DNA of 64,000 bases from Limnohabitans sp. Bal53. GTDB lineage: Bacteria; Pseudomonadota; Gammaproteobacteria; Burkholderiales; Burkholderiaceae_C. Both the position numbers and the translations under genes were made by a program. The first letter of the stretch is position 1; each line of letters opens with the position of its first letter. A model generated the notes under the pieces. The model was not told the DNA's origin. It was given only the letters and a program-made list of their open reading frames with translations, and ran no database searches. Location of the stretch: positions 868,001 through 932,000 of the forward strand of contig NZ_NESH01000001.1 of assembly GCF_003063355.1 (NCBI RefSeq), in the 5' to 3' direction. Shown here piece by piece: positions 35,600 through 44,674 of this stretch.

Positions 35600-36796
35600 A
35601 TGGCCCAGCACGACCCCCATGCATTCATGCCTTATCCTGCGGTGCCGTCCGACTCAGCCAAAGACGGTCCTCTTGCCGGTTCACGCTTTGGGGTGAAAGA
35701 TCTGTTCCATGTGGCCGGCTACCCTACCAGCATGGGGCAGCCCGTGCTGGCCGCTTTGCTCGGTCTTCAGACAAAAACAGCGCCTGTGGTGCAACAACTG
35801 CTGGACGCTGGCGCCACCATGGCGGGCAAAACAGTGTGCGACGAGTTCGCCTTTTCCATGACGGGCGACAACGCTCACTACGGCGCGCCACGCAACGGCG
35901 CGGCACCAACGAGGATTGCGGGCGGCTCTTCTTCTGGTTCGGCATCGGCCGTCTCCAATGGCATGGTGGACTTTGCGCTGGGCACAGATACCGGCGGCTC
36001 TGTGCGTGCGCCAGCCAGCCACTGTGGCTTGACGGGCCTGCGCCCAACGCATGGCCGGGTCAGCTTGGCCGAAGGCCTGCCCTTGGCCCCGAGTTTTGAC
36101 ACCTGCGGCTGGTTTGCCCGTGACATTCAAATGTTTGCGCGTGTCGGTGACGTGCTTTTGGGACCTGACAACAAGCCCTTGCCTGCACGGCTACGCTTGA
36201 TGTCGCCCACCGACCTTTGGTCACTCGCCACTGTGCAGGCTTTGGACGCTTTGGACAAGGCCAAGCAAAGGGTCAATGACGTGCTCGGCGCAGACCTGCC
36301 CGTGCAAGTCGCGCTTGAAGACATTGAAAAAATGTATTGGGCCTTTCGCTATTTGCAAGGGCAAGAAGCTTGGCAAAGCTGGGGGTCCTTCATCACCCAA
36401 TACGCCCCCACCATGGGCCATGCGGTGGCCGAGCGCATGCATTGGTCTGCCACTGTCACAACCGAACAAGCCCGCTCAGCGTCGGAGTTCCGTGAACTGT
36501 TCACGGCCCACATTGAACAACTGCTCGGCCACGATGGGGTCTTGATGCTGCCCAGCATGCCCGATATCGCGCCACTCAAAACCACAAGTGAGAGCGCAAT
36601 TGAGGACTACCGCAATCGGGCGATCCGCATGTTGTGCGTTTCAGGTTTGAGCGGCTTGCCGCAAATCAGCCTGCCAATGGCCAGTCGCGATGGAGCACCG
36701 CTGGGCCTCTCGTTGATGGGACCACGCGGGTCCGACCGGTCCTTGATCGCTTTGGCCGCTGAAATCATGACGGCATCAACCAGCCGCATCGCCTGA
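35600..36796 (+). CDS. Amidase signature family hydrolase
   Basis: The 398-residue protein carries the amidase signature. The catalytic Ser-Ser-Lys triad reads K33 in FGVKDLFHVAG, S110 in AGGSSSGSA and S134 in GTDTGGSVR, with the usual 24-residue spacing between the serines. The glycine-rich region GLTGLRPTHGRVS follows. It would hydrolyse a carboxamide. Divergence from the liv operon and proximity to the MDR gene suggest uptake and use of one amide-like nutrient, by inference. Confidence 0.88.
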   Translation: MAQHDPHAFMPYPAVPSDSAKDGPLAGSRFGVKDLFHVAGYPTSMGQPVLAALLGLQTKTAPVVQQLLDAGATMAGKTVCDEFAFSMTGDNAHYGAPRNGAAPTRIAGGSSSGSASAVSNGMVDFALGTDTGGSVRAPASHCGLTGLRPTHGRVSLAEGLPLAPSFDTCGWFARDIQMFARVGDVLLGPDNKPLPARLRLMSPTDLWSLATVQALDALDKAKQRVNDVLGADLPVQVALEDIEKMYWAFRYLQGQEAWQSWGSFITQYAPTMGHAVAERMHWSATVTTEQARSASEFRELFTAHIEQLLGHDGVLMLPSMPDIAPLKTTSESAIEDYRNRAIRMLCVSGLSGLPQISLPMASRDGAPLGLSLMGPRGSDRSLIALAAEIMTASTSRIA

Positions 36797-36896
36797 AGGA
36801 TCAATGCGCGCCGAAGTTACCACGCTCGGCCCGCACTCCTTGGGCCTCGTGACTTTCTGCACTGAACAGCGCTACGATCAAGGCTTTGCCTGATAC

Positions 36897-37142
36897 TTAA
36901 CAGGGGAACGGCATTTCATCAATGGTCAGTGCTTGCCAATTGGCCGTTGGCCACACCCCCTTGTTGAGGGTTTGTTTGTCGCTGCGAAGTTGCACAGACG
37001 CGCCGCTGTTGGTGTTGGCGATGCAGCGGCTTTGGATCGAGCAAATATCGACAACACTGTCTGGCACCGATCCCAAGGGCCAGAACACCAGAATTCGACA
37101 CCAACTGACGTCAGTTGTTGTTTCATTTAAGGCCAGCTTCAA
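36897..37142 (-). CDS. Unidentified small ORF, probably a gene remnant
   Basis: This 81-codon frame reads MKLALNETTTDVSWCRIL and ends WQALTIDEMPFPC. The last 40 residues (SGASVQLRSDKQTLNKGVWP) look protein-like, but no domain is recognised and the start is doubtful. It lies in a decayed region, so it is probably the end of a broken gene. Confidence 0.25.
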   Translation of the reverse strand: MKLALNETTTDVSWCRILVFWPLGSVPDSVVDICSIQSRCIANTNSGASVQLRSDKQTLNKGVWPTANWQALTIDEMPFPC

Positions 37143-37152
37143 AAAGCCACTA

Positions 37153-37359
37153 CACGAGGGTCATCTGGGCGTCTTGCGTCGGTTTTTTGATGATCAAACG
37201 CTTCAGCACCCGCGCTTGCAGTTCATTGATGCTCGATATCCCTTCTATCGGCTGCGCGTTGTTGATCCGCTCCTCGTGCCGCTGAATTTGGCTGAGTTGA
37301 GACAGCGCTTTTTCGGGCGACAACATGCATGGACAAGCTCGCGCTGAGTTGCAACTCAA
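37153..37359 (-). pseudogene. Possible transposase C-terminal remnant
   Basis: The translated segment EKALSQLSQIQRHEERIN and the ending KKPTQDAQMTLV then stop recall, from memory, the tail of IS1634-type transposases. There is no catalytic domain upstream. The family call is a guess that needs a search; the decay of this region is the firmer point. Confidence 0.3.
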
Positions 37360-37386
37360 TGCGCACGTTTTTCACCACAGTGAGGT

Positions 37387-37545
37387 TAGGAAAGGTGGCT
37401 GAAATTTGGACAACAAATTGAAGACCATTGTCTTGCCCGCACCATGGGGTCCGATGAGCGCGTGAATTTGTCCGCGCTTGACCTGCAAGTTAACGCCATC
37501 GACGGCGATAAATCCTTTGAACTTTGATGAGGTCTTGGGTTTGTC
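37387..37545 (-). pseudogene. livG-type ABC ATPase N-terminal fragment
   Basis: On the minus strand the frame reads SKFKGFIAVDGVNLQVKRGQ, then IHALIGPHGAGKTMVFNLLSKF, then loses homology. This is the N-terminal third of a LivG-family ATPase, with Walker A altered from GPNGAGKTT to GPHGAGKTM. It is not the intact livG at 33407-34255, from which it differs in sequence. It lies just downstream of an acyl-CoA ligase gene, a pairing common in intact liv-ligase operons. It is therefore likely the remains of a second liv operon. Confidence 0.8.
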
Positions 37546-37619
37546 CCGCAAATGTCTGCTGCTGGGGCAAACACCTTTGGAACCATCAGGTTTTCATAGC
37601 GCTGTCACAGGGAGCCGCT

Positions 37620-39140
37620 TCATTTGAGGGTTTGTGCATCCTGCTTGCGCAACTCGGTTTTCAGCACTTTGCCGTAATTGTTCTTGGGCAAGCTCTGCAC
37701 CAGGTGGTAGTGCTTGGGGCGCTTGAAGCGTGCCACTTGGGCCAGGCAGTGCGCGTCCAGCTCGGCCACACTCAAGGCTTCACGGCACACCACAAAGGCC
37801 ACCACCACCTCGCCCCACTCGGGGTCAGGCCGGCCAATCACCGAAACCTCGGCCACTTGCGGGTGCGTCAGCAGCGCTTCTTCGACTTCACGCGGGTAAA
37901 TGTTGGTGCCACCGCTGATCACCATGTCTTTGGATCGGTCCAGAAGGCTCAGGTAACCGTCCGCGTCCAGGCGACCCACATCGCCAGTCTGCAACCAGCC
38001 GTTGCGAATGGTTTTGGCTGTGGCCTCGGGGTCGCGCCAATAGCCGGCCATGACCAACTCGCTGCGCACGCAAATTTCGCCCACTTCACCCGCGGGCAGT
38101 TCAGCGCCAGCTTCATCGCAAATCCTCAATTCGACCATGGCTTGTGCGTGGCCCACCGAGGCCAGGCGCTCGCGCCAGCGCGGGTGGTCGGTGTCCAGTA
38201 CATCGCCCTTGGGCAAGACGCTGATGGTCATTGGGCATTCGCCTTGCCCGTAGATCTGCGCAAAGTGAGGCCCGATGACTTGCAGGGCTTCTTCGATGTC
38301 GGCCAGGTACATGGGGCCACCGCCATAGACGATGGTGGCCAAGCCTTGCGGGCGCTCGGGCAAAGTGCGTGCTGCATCCACCAGCCGCCGCACCATGGTG
38401 GGCGCTGCAAAAAAAGAGGCCTGCTGCCAGTGAGCGGCCAGCGCCAGGGCTTCGTGCGGGTCAAAGCCATGCGAGCGGGGCACCACGTTCAAGCCCGCGT
38501 TCAGCACATAGGGCAGGTGGTACATGCCGCCGCCGTGCGAGAGTGGCGCGGGGTGCAGCATGGTGTCGCCGCGCTGCACCGACTGCACTGAGCCAAAATA
38601 CGCCAGCGTGCTGCCGCACAACTGGCGGGCGCACAGCACCACGCCCTTGGGTTTGCCGGTGGTGCCACTGGTGTAAAACAGCCAGGCTGGGTCGTCGTCT
38701 TCACGGGATTGCAAAGCCAACTGCGGGCTATCGCCTTGCAGCATGAAAGCGTGGTCAGCGTGCACCTGGGTGGTGGCCTGGCGTTCGCTCAAGGCTTGCT
38801 TCAAGCCACTGGCGCGTTCCGCATCCACCAGCGCCAAACGCGCCTGGCTGTGCCCGGCAATCCAGGCCGCTTCGCGTTCGTGCAACTTGGCGTTCACCGG
38901 CACAGCCACAGCACCACACCACCAAATGCCCCACATCAGGGGCAGGTATTCGGGCGCGTTGTGTATGAAGAGCATGACCCTGTCGCCGGATTGCACACCT
39001 TGGCTGTGCAACCAATGTGCCGTGCGTGCGGCGCGGCGGGCAAATTCGGCGTAGTCGCACCAGAGCTCGGTGCCATGCGCGATGGCCGCTTGATGCGGAT
39101 AACGATCGGCGCTGCGTGCCAGCCAAAGGGCGATGTTCAT
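37620..39140 (-). CDS. AMP-dependent acyl-CoA synthetase/ligase
   Basis: The 506-residue protein has the adenylate-forming motifs YTSGTTGKPKGVVL near 165 and the late GDVGRLDADGYLSLLDRSKDM with SGGTNIYPREVEE. It activates a carboxylic acid through an acyl-AMP to an acyl-CoA. The family covers fatty, aromatic and cinnamic acids; the substrate cannot be told. It is followed by the decayed livG fragment, so it may once have been in a transporter operon. Confidence 0.9.
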   Translation of the reverse strand: MNIALWLARSADRYPHQAAIAHGTELWCDYAEFARRAARTAHWLHSQGVQSGDRVMLFIHNAPEYLPLMWGIWWCGAVAVPVNAKLHEREAAWIAGHSQARLALVDAERASGLKQALSERQATTQVHADHAFMLQGDSPQLALQSREDDDPAWLFYTSGTTGKPKGVVLCARQLCGSTLAYFGSVQSVQRGDTMLHPAPLSHGGGMYHLPYVLNAGLNVVPRSHGFDPHEALALAAHWQQASFFAAPTMVRRLVDAARTLPERPQGLATIVYGGGPMYLADIEEALQVIGPHFAQIYGQGECPMTISVLPKGDVLDTDHPRWRERLASVGHAQAMVELRICDEAGAELPAGEVGEICVRSELVMAGYWRDPEATAKTIRNGWLQTGDVGRLDADGYLSLLDRSKDMVISGGTNIYPREVEEALLTHPQVAEVSVIGRPDPEWGEVVVAFVVCREALSVAELDAHCLAQVARFKRPKHYHLVQSLPKNNYGKVLKTELRKQDAQTLK

Positions 39141-39222
39141 GTCGGTTCAAGCTTTCCGGCAAGCTGCCTGTGTACCGGCCCTTGCCTGTCGGGTTGGGAA
39201 GCATGTCATGAGGCTGTGCGCC

Positions 39223-40215
39223 TCAAATCATGGCCGCTGTTTTGCGTAGCTCGCCAGCAGGCGTGCCCGGACCGTCCTGGTTTTTGGCGGTGGCTTGGCG
39301 CAGCACCGCCAAGTAGCCAGGGGCCAGCTCCATCCGTGGCCCAAAGCCTTGCGCGATCAGCATGCGGTGCGCTGCAGGCAGCTTCCAGCAGGGGGTGAAC
39401 ACAAACAGGTGGTGCTCCAGGTGGTAGTTGACCCAGTAAGGGGCCAGCACCATGCGCATACCCCAGTTCGCCATGGTGGTGCGGGTGTTGCGCAGGCGGT
39501 CGTTGTTGTCGCCCACCACCGCGTGCTCGGCGATGTTGCGCACTCGGCTGATGACTTGGTACCAAGTCAACAAAGGCAGCAGCCAAAGCGCAAAGTAGGC
39601 CCACCACACACCCGCTGCGGCCGTGACCGCGAAGATGGCCAGGTTGCTCAAGAAAAAGTATTTTTCTGCAGCGAAAAGGTTCTTCACGCGCTGCAAGCGG
39701 CTGGGGCTGCTGCCCATTTCCATGCGGAAAAACGCCATGCGCCTTTGGTAGCCGGTGATGCCCAAAATATCGCGCCGCATCTTGCGCCAAAAGCTTTGCT
39801 TCGTGATCGGGAAAGGGGCCGACAAAATCAGGTCGGGATCTTCGGCTTGCTGTGTATGGCGGTGGTGGCTCAGGTGGTAAGGCCGGTAGAGCGTGAGGCT
39901 GGCTCCCACAGGCCAGCCGCACAAAAATGCGCCCAGCGTGTCATTGAGCCGCGTGTTTTTGAACAAGGCGCGGTGCGCCGCGTCGTGCATCAAAATCGCC
40001 AAGCCCAGCTGCCTGCCGCCAATGACGACCACGGCGACGATGAAGCTCAAAGGGTTGGGCCAGGCAATGAAAAACGCCATGGCCAAGGCGATCACGCCCC
40101 AAGCGTGCAACACCAGATATGCGCCCATCCAGTCCGAGCGTTCGCGCAAATACGCGTCTTGTTCGGGGCTCAGGCTGGGCGGGTTGTCGGTGGTCATGGT
40201 CAAGGGGCTCGGCAA
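39223..40215 (-). CDS. Membrane fatty acid desaturase family protein
   Basis: The 330-residue protein has four or so membrane helices and the three histidine boxes of the desaturase/hydroxylase family: MHDAAHRALF, HLSHHRHT and HLEHHLF. The boxes bind two irons. It could desaturate fatty acyl lipids or hydroxylate carotenoid-type lipids. It is 82 bases downstream-oriented from the acyl-CoA ligase gene's start and transcribed separately. Confidence 0.88.
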   Translation of the reverse strand: MPSPLTMTTDNPPSLSPEQDAYLRERSDWMGAYLVLHAWGVIALAMAFFIAWPNPLSFIVAVVVIGGRQLGLAILMHDAAHRALFKNTRLNDTLGAFLCGWPVGASLTLYRPYHLSHHRHTQQAEDPDLILSAPFPITKQSFWRKMRRDILGITGYQRRMAFFRMEMGSSPSRLQRVKNLFAAEKYFFLSNLAIFAVTAAAGVWWAYFALWLLPLLTWYQVISRVRNIAEHAVVGDNNDRLRNTRTTMANWGMRMVLAPYWVNYHLEHHLFVFTPCWKLPAAHRMLIAQGFGPRMELAPGYLAVLRQATAKNQDGPGTPAGELRKTAAMI

Positions 40216-40334
40216 AAGGCCTATCTTGTGCCTATGGCCCCGGACAGATAGTCACAGGCGTGACCTTTTGGGGGCTTTCCCCAATCACCCGCCCTGCCAT
40301 TCATGAAACGTCTTTTTGAACCCATGGGCCGCGT

Positions 40335-40360
40335 CCATCGCCCAAGGGGTGAGCGCCTAC
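40335..40360. repeat. Short dispersed palindromic repeat, copy d
   Basis: CATCGCCCAAGGGGTGAGC followed by GCCTAC is a close match to copy a at 9851-9876. It ends at the 3' edge of mnmE. Confidence 0.6.
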
Positions 40361-41769
40361 TTACCGATGCAAAAACTCGAAAAAATCACGCCCAGCAAAT
40401 CGTCGGCGCTGAATTCGCCCGTGATCTCGTTGAGCGCGTTTTGGCCCAGGCGCAACTCTTCGGCCAACAGGTCGAGGTTTTGCGCTTGCGCTGCCAAATG
40501 GGCGTCGGCCATGTCCAAATGCTCACGCACCCGGTGCAGCGCCTGCACATGCCGCTCTCGGGCGATGAACAAGCCTTCGCTGGCTTGTTGCCAACCGGCT
40601 TGTTGCAACAGTTGCTGGCGCAAGGCTTGCAGACCTTCACCGGTTCGGGCCGAAAGCGTCAAGCCAGAGCGCTCCCCCGAAACCTGTGCGGCGTCGGCTT
40701 TGTTCCACACATCGATCACCGCCACACTGGCGGGCAAACGGCTTTGCAGGGCGGCGGCAATGTCGGCATCTGCGCTGTCGTAATCGGTTTGGCCCACGCG
40801 TGTGAGGTCGTGCAAAAACAGCACCGCGTCGGCCCCTTCAATCTGGCCCCAAGCGCGGGCAATGCCGATTTGCTCCACCTCGTCCACACCCTCGCCTTCG
40901 CGCAGCCCGGCGGTGTCGATCACATGCAGCGGCACGCCTTCAATCTGAATGGTCTGCTGCACCACATCGCGGGTGGTGCCTGCAATGGGCGTGACGATGG
41001 CGAGCTCGGCCCCGGCCAGCGCGTTGAGCAGCGAACTCTTGCCCGCATTGGGTTGGCCCGCAATCACGACCTTGATGCCTTCGCGCAGCAATGCACCTTG
41101 CCGGGCTTTGCCCAACACGGTCTGCAGTGCGGCTTGCAGGCGCGTCAACTGCCCCTGCGCATCGGCCTTTTGCAAAAAGTCAATTTCTTCTTCCGGGAAG
41201 TCCAGCGTGGCCTCCACCAGCATCCGCAGGTGAATCAGGGCATCGCGCAGCCCATGGATTTCTTTCGAGAAGTCTCCGGCCAAAGACCGGCTCGCGCTGC
41301 GTGCAGCAGCCTCGGTGCTGGCGTCGATCAGGTCGGCAATCGCCTCGGCTTGGGCCAAGTCGATCTTGTCGTTCAAAAAAGCGCGTTCAGAAAACTCGCC
41401 CGGCTGCGCCACGCGCAGACCCGGCAAAAGGGGCTTGTCTGTGGCCGGATCCACTTCGGCAGCCGCTTGCATGCAGCGCGCCACCAGCAACTGCAAGACC
41501 ACCGGGCCACCGTGCGCCTGCAATTCCAGTACGTCTTCGCCTGTGAACGAATGCGGGGCCACAAAGTGCAGCGCCAACCCGTGGTCGATGGGGCTGCCAT
41601 CGGCATCTGAAAAAGGCAGGTAGGTGGCTTCACGCGGCTTCAATGGCCGCCCGCACAGCGCCTGAATCAGCGATGACAGATTTTGACCCGACACCCGCAC
41701 GATGCCCACAGCACCGCGACCGGGTGCGGTGGCGATGGCGACGATGGGTTCTTGGTGTCTGGCGAGCAT
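40357..41769 (-). CDS. mnmE: tRNA uridine-5-carboxymethylaminomethyl modification GTPase MnmE
   Basis: The 470-residue protein has the N-terminal folate-binding domain ([20 protein letters not shown]), a G domain with [14 protein letters not shown], and the C-terminal CIGK motif with its essential cysteine. It modifies the wobble uridine of tRNAs with MnmG. The ATG at 41769 is preferred over 41823, which would start inside the terminator of yidC. It follows yidC as in most Proteobacteria. Confidence 0.95.
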   Translation of the reverse strand: MLARHQEPIVAIATAPGRGAVGIVRVSGQNLSSLIQALCGRPLKPREATYLPFSDADGSPIDHGLALHFVAPHSFTGEDVLELQAHGGPVVLQLLVARCMQAAAEVDPATDKPLLPGLRVAQPGEFSERAFLNDKIDLAQAEAIADLIDASTEAAARSASRSLAGDFSKEIHGLRDALIHLRMLVEATLDFPEEEIDFLQKADAQGQLTRLQAALQTVLGKARQGALLREGIKVVIAGQPNAGKSSLLNALAGAELAIVTPIAGTTRDVVQQTIQIEGVPLHVIDTAGLREGEGVDEVEQIGIARAWGQIEGADAVLFLHDLTRVGQTDYDSADADIAAALQSRLPASVAVIDVWNKADAAQVSGERSGLTLSARTGEGLQALRQQLLQQAGWQQASEGLFIARERHVQALHRVREHLDMADAHLAAQAQNLDLLAEELRLGQNALNEITGEFSADDLLGVIFSSFCIGK

Positions 41770-41789
41770 GGTGTCAGTGGGTGTGAAGC

Positions 41790-41817
41790 AAAAAAAGGCC
41801 GCTTTCGCGGCCTTTTG
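41790..41817 (-). terminator. Intrinsic terminator after yidC
   Basis: On the minus strand AAGGCCGC/GCGGCCTT forms a tight stem followed by a T-run. It stands between yidC and mnmE, so mnmE needs its own promoter or readthrough. Confidence 0.85.
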
Positions 41818-41829
41818 GGTCAAGACGGT

Positions 41830-43512
41830 TTACTTGAACTTGGGCAGATTGAACTGCGGCGGCACGCCCATGCGGGTGTTGATCATCCACTGCTGGGCGA
41901 TCGACAAGATGTTGTTCGTGATCCAGTACAGCACCAGGCCCGCTGGAAAGAAGAAGAACATCACCGAGAAGATCAGCGGCATGAGCCACATCAACTTGGC
42001 TTGCATCGGGTCTGGTGGCGCGGGGTTGAGCGCGGTCTGCAGCAAGGTGGTCGAGGTCATGACCAGAGGCAAGATGAAGAACGGATCAGGTGCCGAGAGG
42101 TCGTGGATCCAGCCGATCCAGGGCGCATTGCGCATCTCGACGCTGGACAAGAGCACCCAGTACAGGGCAATGAACACCGGGATCTGGATCATGATGGGGA
42201 AGCAGCCACCCATGGGGTTGACCTTTTCCTCGCGGTAGATCTTCATCATCTCCTGCTGCATCTGCTGCGGGTTGTTTTTCAGGCGCTCGCGCATTTCCAT
42301 GATGCGGGGGTTGATGGCCTTCATCTTGGCCATGCTCGAATATGCCTTGGCGTTGAGCCAGTAAAAACCGATCTTGAGCAAGAGCACCAAGGCCACAATG
42401 GACCAGCCCCAGTTTTGCAGCACGCTGTGCAGTTGGTCCAGCAGCCAGTACAAAGGCTTGGACAACATGGCCAACCAGCCGTAGTCTTTGACCAAGTCCA
42501 GACCTGGCGTCAAGGCTTCGAGCACTTTTTCTTCTTGCGGGCCGCTGTAGAGCTGGTTGCTCACGGTTTTGGACTGGCCCGGAGCCAGATCGGCCACAGG
42601 GGTGATCATGCCCACGGCATACAGGTTGGTGTCGACTTTGCGCACAAAGTTTTCGCGCGGCACACCATCGGCCAACAACCAGGCGCTGGCGAAGTAGTGC
42701 TGCACCATGGCCACATAACCATTGGTCGATGTCTTGTCGATCTCGGCCTTGTTTTTCTCGATATCCTCGAAATCCACCTTGTTGTACTTCTTGGCATCGG
42801 TGTAAATCGCCGGGCCGGTAAAGGTGGAGTAGAAGGACGACTCGCCCTCGGGCTTGTTGCCGTCACGCACCAGTTGCATGTACAGCTGAGGCGACACACT
42901 GGACTGGCCGTTGTTGACCACTTCGTGCTTCACGTCGATCACGTAACTGCCGCGCTTGAGCGTGTAGGTCTTGACCAGCTTGACGCCATTCATCTCGGCC
43001 GATTCGAAACGCAGATTCAACTCGTTCTGTCCGTCCTTGAGGCTGCGCTCGCCGCTGAAGCTCATGGGGGCTTTGTGGGTCGGGAAATCACCGCCGATCA
43101 GACCCGTCTGGGCCATGTACACACGGCTGCTGCTTTGGTCCAGCAAGACCATGTTTTTGTTCGAATCGACGAAGTCGCGGTGCCGGGTGAATTCGGTGCG
43201 CACCAAGGAGCCGCCTTCGGAGTCAAAGCTGAGTTTGAGCACATCGGTTTCCACCTCGATCTTCTCGCGCGGGGCGGCCAAGGCCGCAGGTGCCGAGGTG
43301 GGCACCTGGCCTGGCGTGGCCGTCACGGCCGCTGAGGTAGCAGGCACGCCGTTGGCGCTGGCAGCGGCTGCAGGCGCAGACGCGGTAGCGGCCACTTCGG
43401 GCTTGGGGAAAAACGTGGCCTTGTTGCCGTTGTACAGCTGCCATTGGTCCCACAACAAGACCAGGGAAAAACCAAAAATCACCCAAAGGATGGTGCGACG
43501 AATATCAGTCAT
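41830..43512 (-). CDS. yidC: Membrane protein insertase YidC
   Basis: The 560-residue protein has an N-terminal helix, an alanine-rich linker, a large periplasmic domain (residues about 75-345) and the C-terminal five-helix 60KD_IMP domain with WGWSIVALVLLLKIGFYWLN and GGCFPIMIQIPVFIALYWVL. It inserts inner membrane proteins with or without Sec. It overlaps yidD by four bases. Confidence 0.96.
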   Translation of the reverse strand: MTDIRRTILWVIFGFSLVLLWDQWQLYNGNKATFFPKPEVAATASAPAAAASANGVPATSAAVTATPGQVPTSAPAALAAPREKIEVETDVLKLSFDSEGGSLVRTEFTRHRDFVDSNKNMVLLDQSSSRVYMAQTGLIGGDFPTHKAPMSFSGERSLKDGQNELNLRFESAEMNGVKLVKTYTLKRGSYVIDVKHEVVNNGQSSVSPQLYMQLVRDGNKPEGESSFYSTFTGPAIYTDAKKYNKVDFEDIEKNKAEIDKTSTNGYVAMVQHYFASAWLLADGVPRENFVRKVDTNLYAVGMITPVADLAPGQSKTVSNQLYSGPQEEKVLEALTPGLDLVKDYGWLAMLSKPLYWLLDQLHSVLQNWGWSIVALVLLLKIGFYWLNAKAYSSMAKMKAINPRIMEMRERLKNNPQQMQQEMMKIYREEKVNPMGGCFPIMIQIPVFIALYWVLLSSVEMRNAPWIGWIHDLSAPDPFFILPLVMTSTTLLQTALNPAPPDPMQAKLMWLMPLIFSVMFFFFPAGLVLYWITNNILSIAQQWMINTRMGVPPQFNLPKFK

Positions 43513-43784
43513 GGGGTCTTCTTTGAGGAAGTAGGGGAAAACAAAGCAGTGAACAAGCGCGGGGCTTGCGCGGGAACGGGGTCATGGCCACCCTGGCACC
43601 ACGGACCGCATCTCACCAGGCGGTGCACCGTGAGGTAGCCACCCTTGGCCGCGCCATGCTGCGCAAGGGCCTCCAAGGCATAGGCCGAACAGGTGGGCTC
43701 GAAGCGACAAGACGAGCCCAGCCAAGGGCTCAGCAGCAGGCGGTAGCCGCGCACCACACCCATGAGCAAACGCTGAACGATCAT
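43509..43784 (-). CDS. yidD: Membrane protein insertion efficiency factor YidD
   Basis: The 91-residue protein has the family signature YRLLLSPWLGSSCRFEPTCS then YALEAL, with later RCGPWCQGGHDPVP. It assists YidC at the inner membrane. It starts within the rnpA stop and ends within the yidC start, both by four bases, so the three are translationally coupled. Confidence 0.95.
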   Translation of the reverse strand: MIVQRLLMGVVRGYRLLLSPWLGSSCRFEPTCSAYALEALAQHGAAKGGYLTVHRLVRCGPWCQGGHDPVPAQAPRLFTALFSPTSSKKTP

Positions 43785-44218
43785 GACCGCACCTCTTGGC
43801 GCACGGCACGCTCGAACAACTGCAGCAACTCTTCGCGCACGGCCAGCTTCAGGGGCTCGGAAGTGGCGCTGATGAACTGCTTGCGGTCGAAGGTCGTGCG
43901 CAGGCGCACCACATGCGCGGCCACAGGCAAGCGATCCACAAAGTGCTCGCTCACGTTGTAAATCTGACGCTTGATGGCATTGCGCGTGACGGCGCGACGC
44001 GCCCAGCGTTTGGGCACCATGGCCCCCAGCCAGACATCGAACAAGCCAAAAAGGGCCTGCTCCGATGAGGGTGCAGGCCCGTTCTTTTCGGTCTGTGCCA
44101 ATGAGGTGTCTTCGGGCTGAACCAAGCTCAGGCGGTGCAGCGCAAAATGCGCCGTCCGCGAGACCGTGCCACCCGCCAAGGCGGCCTGAAATTGTGGGCG
44201 TGTTTTCAAACGCTGCAC
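43781..44218 (-). CDS. rnpA: Ribonuclease P protein component
   Basis: The protein (145 residues from GTG at 44218) begins VQRLKTRPQFQAALAGGTVS and carries the RNR-type signature RRAVTRNAIKRQI. It is the basic cofactor of RNase P that processes tRNA 5' ends. A GTG at 44248 would add ten residues, but the shorter start matches the family. An insert of some 20 residues (PEDTSLAQTEKNGPAPSS) makes it longer than the Escherichia coli protein. Confidence 0.92.
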   Translation of the reverse strand: MQRLKTRPQFQAALAGGTVSRTAHFALHRLSLVQPEDTSLAQTEKNGPAPSSEQALFGLFDVWLGAMVPKRWARRAVTRNAIKRQIYNVSEHFVDRLPVAAHVVRLRTTFDRKQFISATSEPLKLAVREELLQLFERAVRQEVRS

Positions 44219-44299
44219 GATGGCCAAACCCCGGCATTGACCGCCCACAGTGGCCTCGGGCCACAGCCAGACGGTCGAATGGGCATCAAGGCGCCTGTA

Positions 44300-44434
44300 T
44301 TAGACGGCCAGACGCTTGCGGCCCTTGGCGCGACGTGCATTGATCACGGCGCGACCGCCACGGGTCTTCATGCGAACCAGAAAGCCGTGGGTACGGGCGC
44401 GACGTGTCTTGGATGGTTGGTAGGTGCGTTTCAT
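44300..44434 (-). CDS. rpmH: 50S ribosomal protein L34
   Basis: The 44-residue protein [19 protein letters not shown] with [20 protein letters not shown] is L34 over its full length. A AAAGGAAG ribosome site lies seven bases before the ATG. It is the first gene of the rpmH-rnpA-yidD-yidC group leading away from the origin. Confidence 0.98.
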   Translation of the reverse strand: MKRTYQPSKTRRARTHGFLVRMKTRGGRAVINARRAKGRKRLAV

Positions 44435-44674
44435 AACTCTTCCTTTGTGCCCGGGGCCATGAATCAGCTTTGGGCGAAACCCAAGATTATCGCAAACTTT
44501 CGCAAGCCCGGCAAATGAACTGTATTTTCTTCCATCAGGGTGAGCCCGGGGGTCAATCGGATCGATGTGGTTTATGATCGCCCTCCCGACCCGAATCGGC
44601 ATGTGGATAAGCTCTTGATAAAGCCCCACATCCAGCCGTCCCAGACCCCCACTGTCCACAATAAAAAGTACTAC
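44435..44674. other. oriC: Candidate chromosomal origin/dnaA promoter region
   Basis: The 240-base gap between divergent rpmH and dnaA holds one perfect DnaA box (TGTGGATAA, 44602-44610) and two 7-of-9 matches (TGTGGTTTA at 44566-44574, CTGTCCACA at 44652-44660). The flanking gene order is that of many bacterial origins. One perfect box is few for a complete oriC, so part of the origin may lie elsewhere or use degenerate boxes. Confidence 0.55.

Larger units (their letters stand above)
36797..37619. other. Gene-poor region with decayed gene fragments
   Basis: The 823 bases between the amidase and acyl-CoA ligase genes hold no intact gene I can support. On the minus strand there are a livG fragment (37387-37545), a short open frame that may be a transposase tail (37153-37359) and an unidentified 81-codon frame. 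No inverted terminal repeats, intrinsic terminators or promoters were evident. Confidence 0.7.

Noticed and set aside
36926-37126. 66-codon frame in another register within the decayed region
   Set aside because: Its composition looks random and overlaps the other frame; no support for coding.
41683-43335. 550-codon plus-strand frame opposite yidC
   Set aside because: It is antisense to yidC and mnmE, has no ribosome site and no domain.
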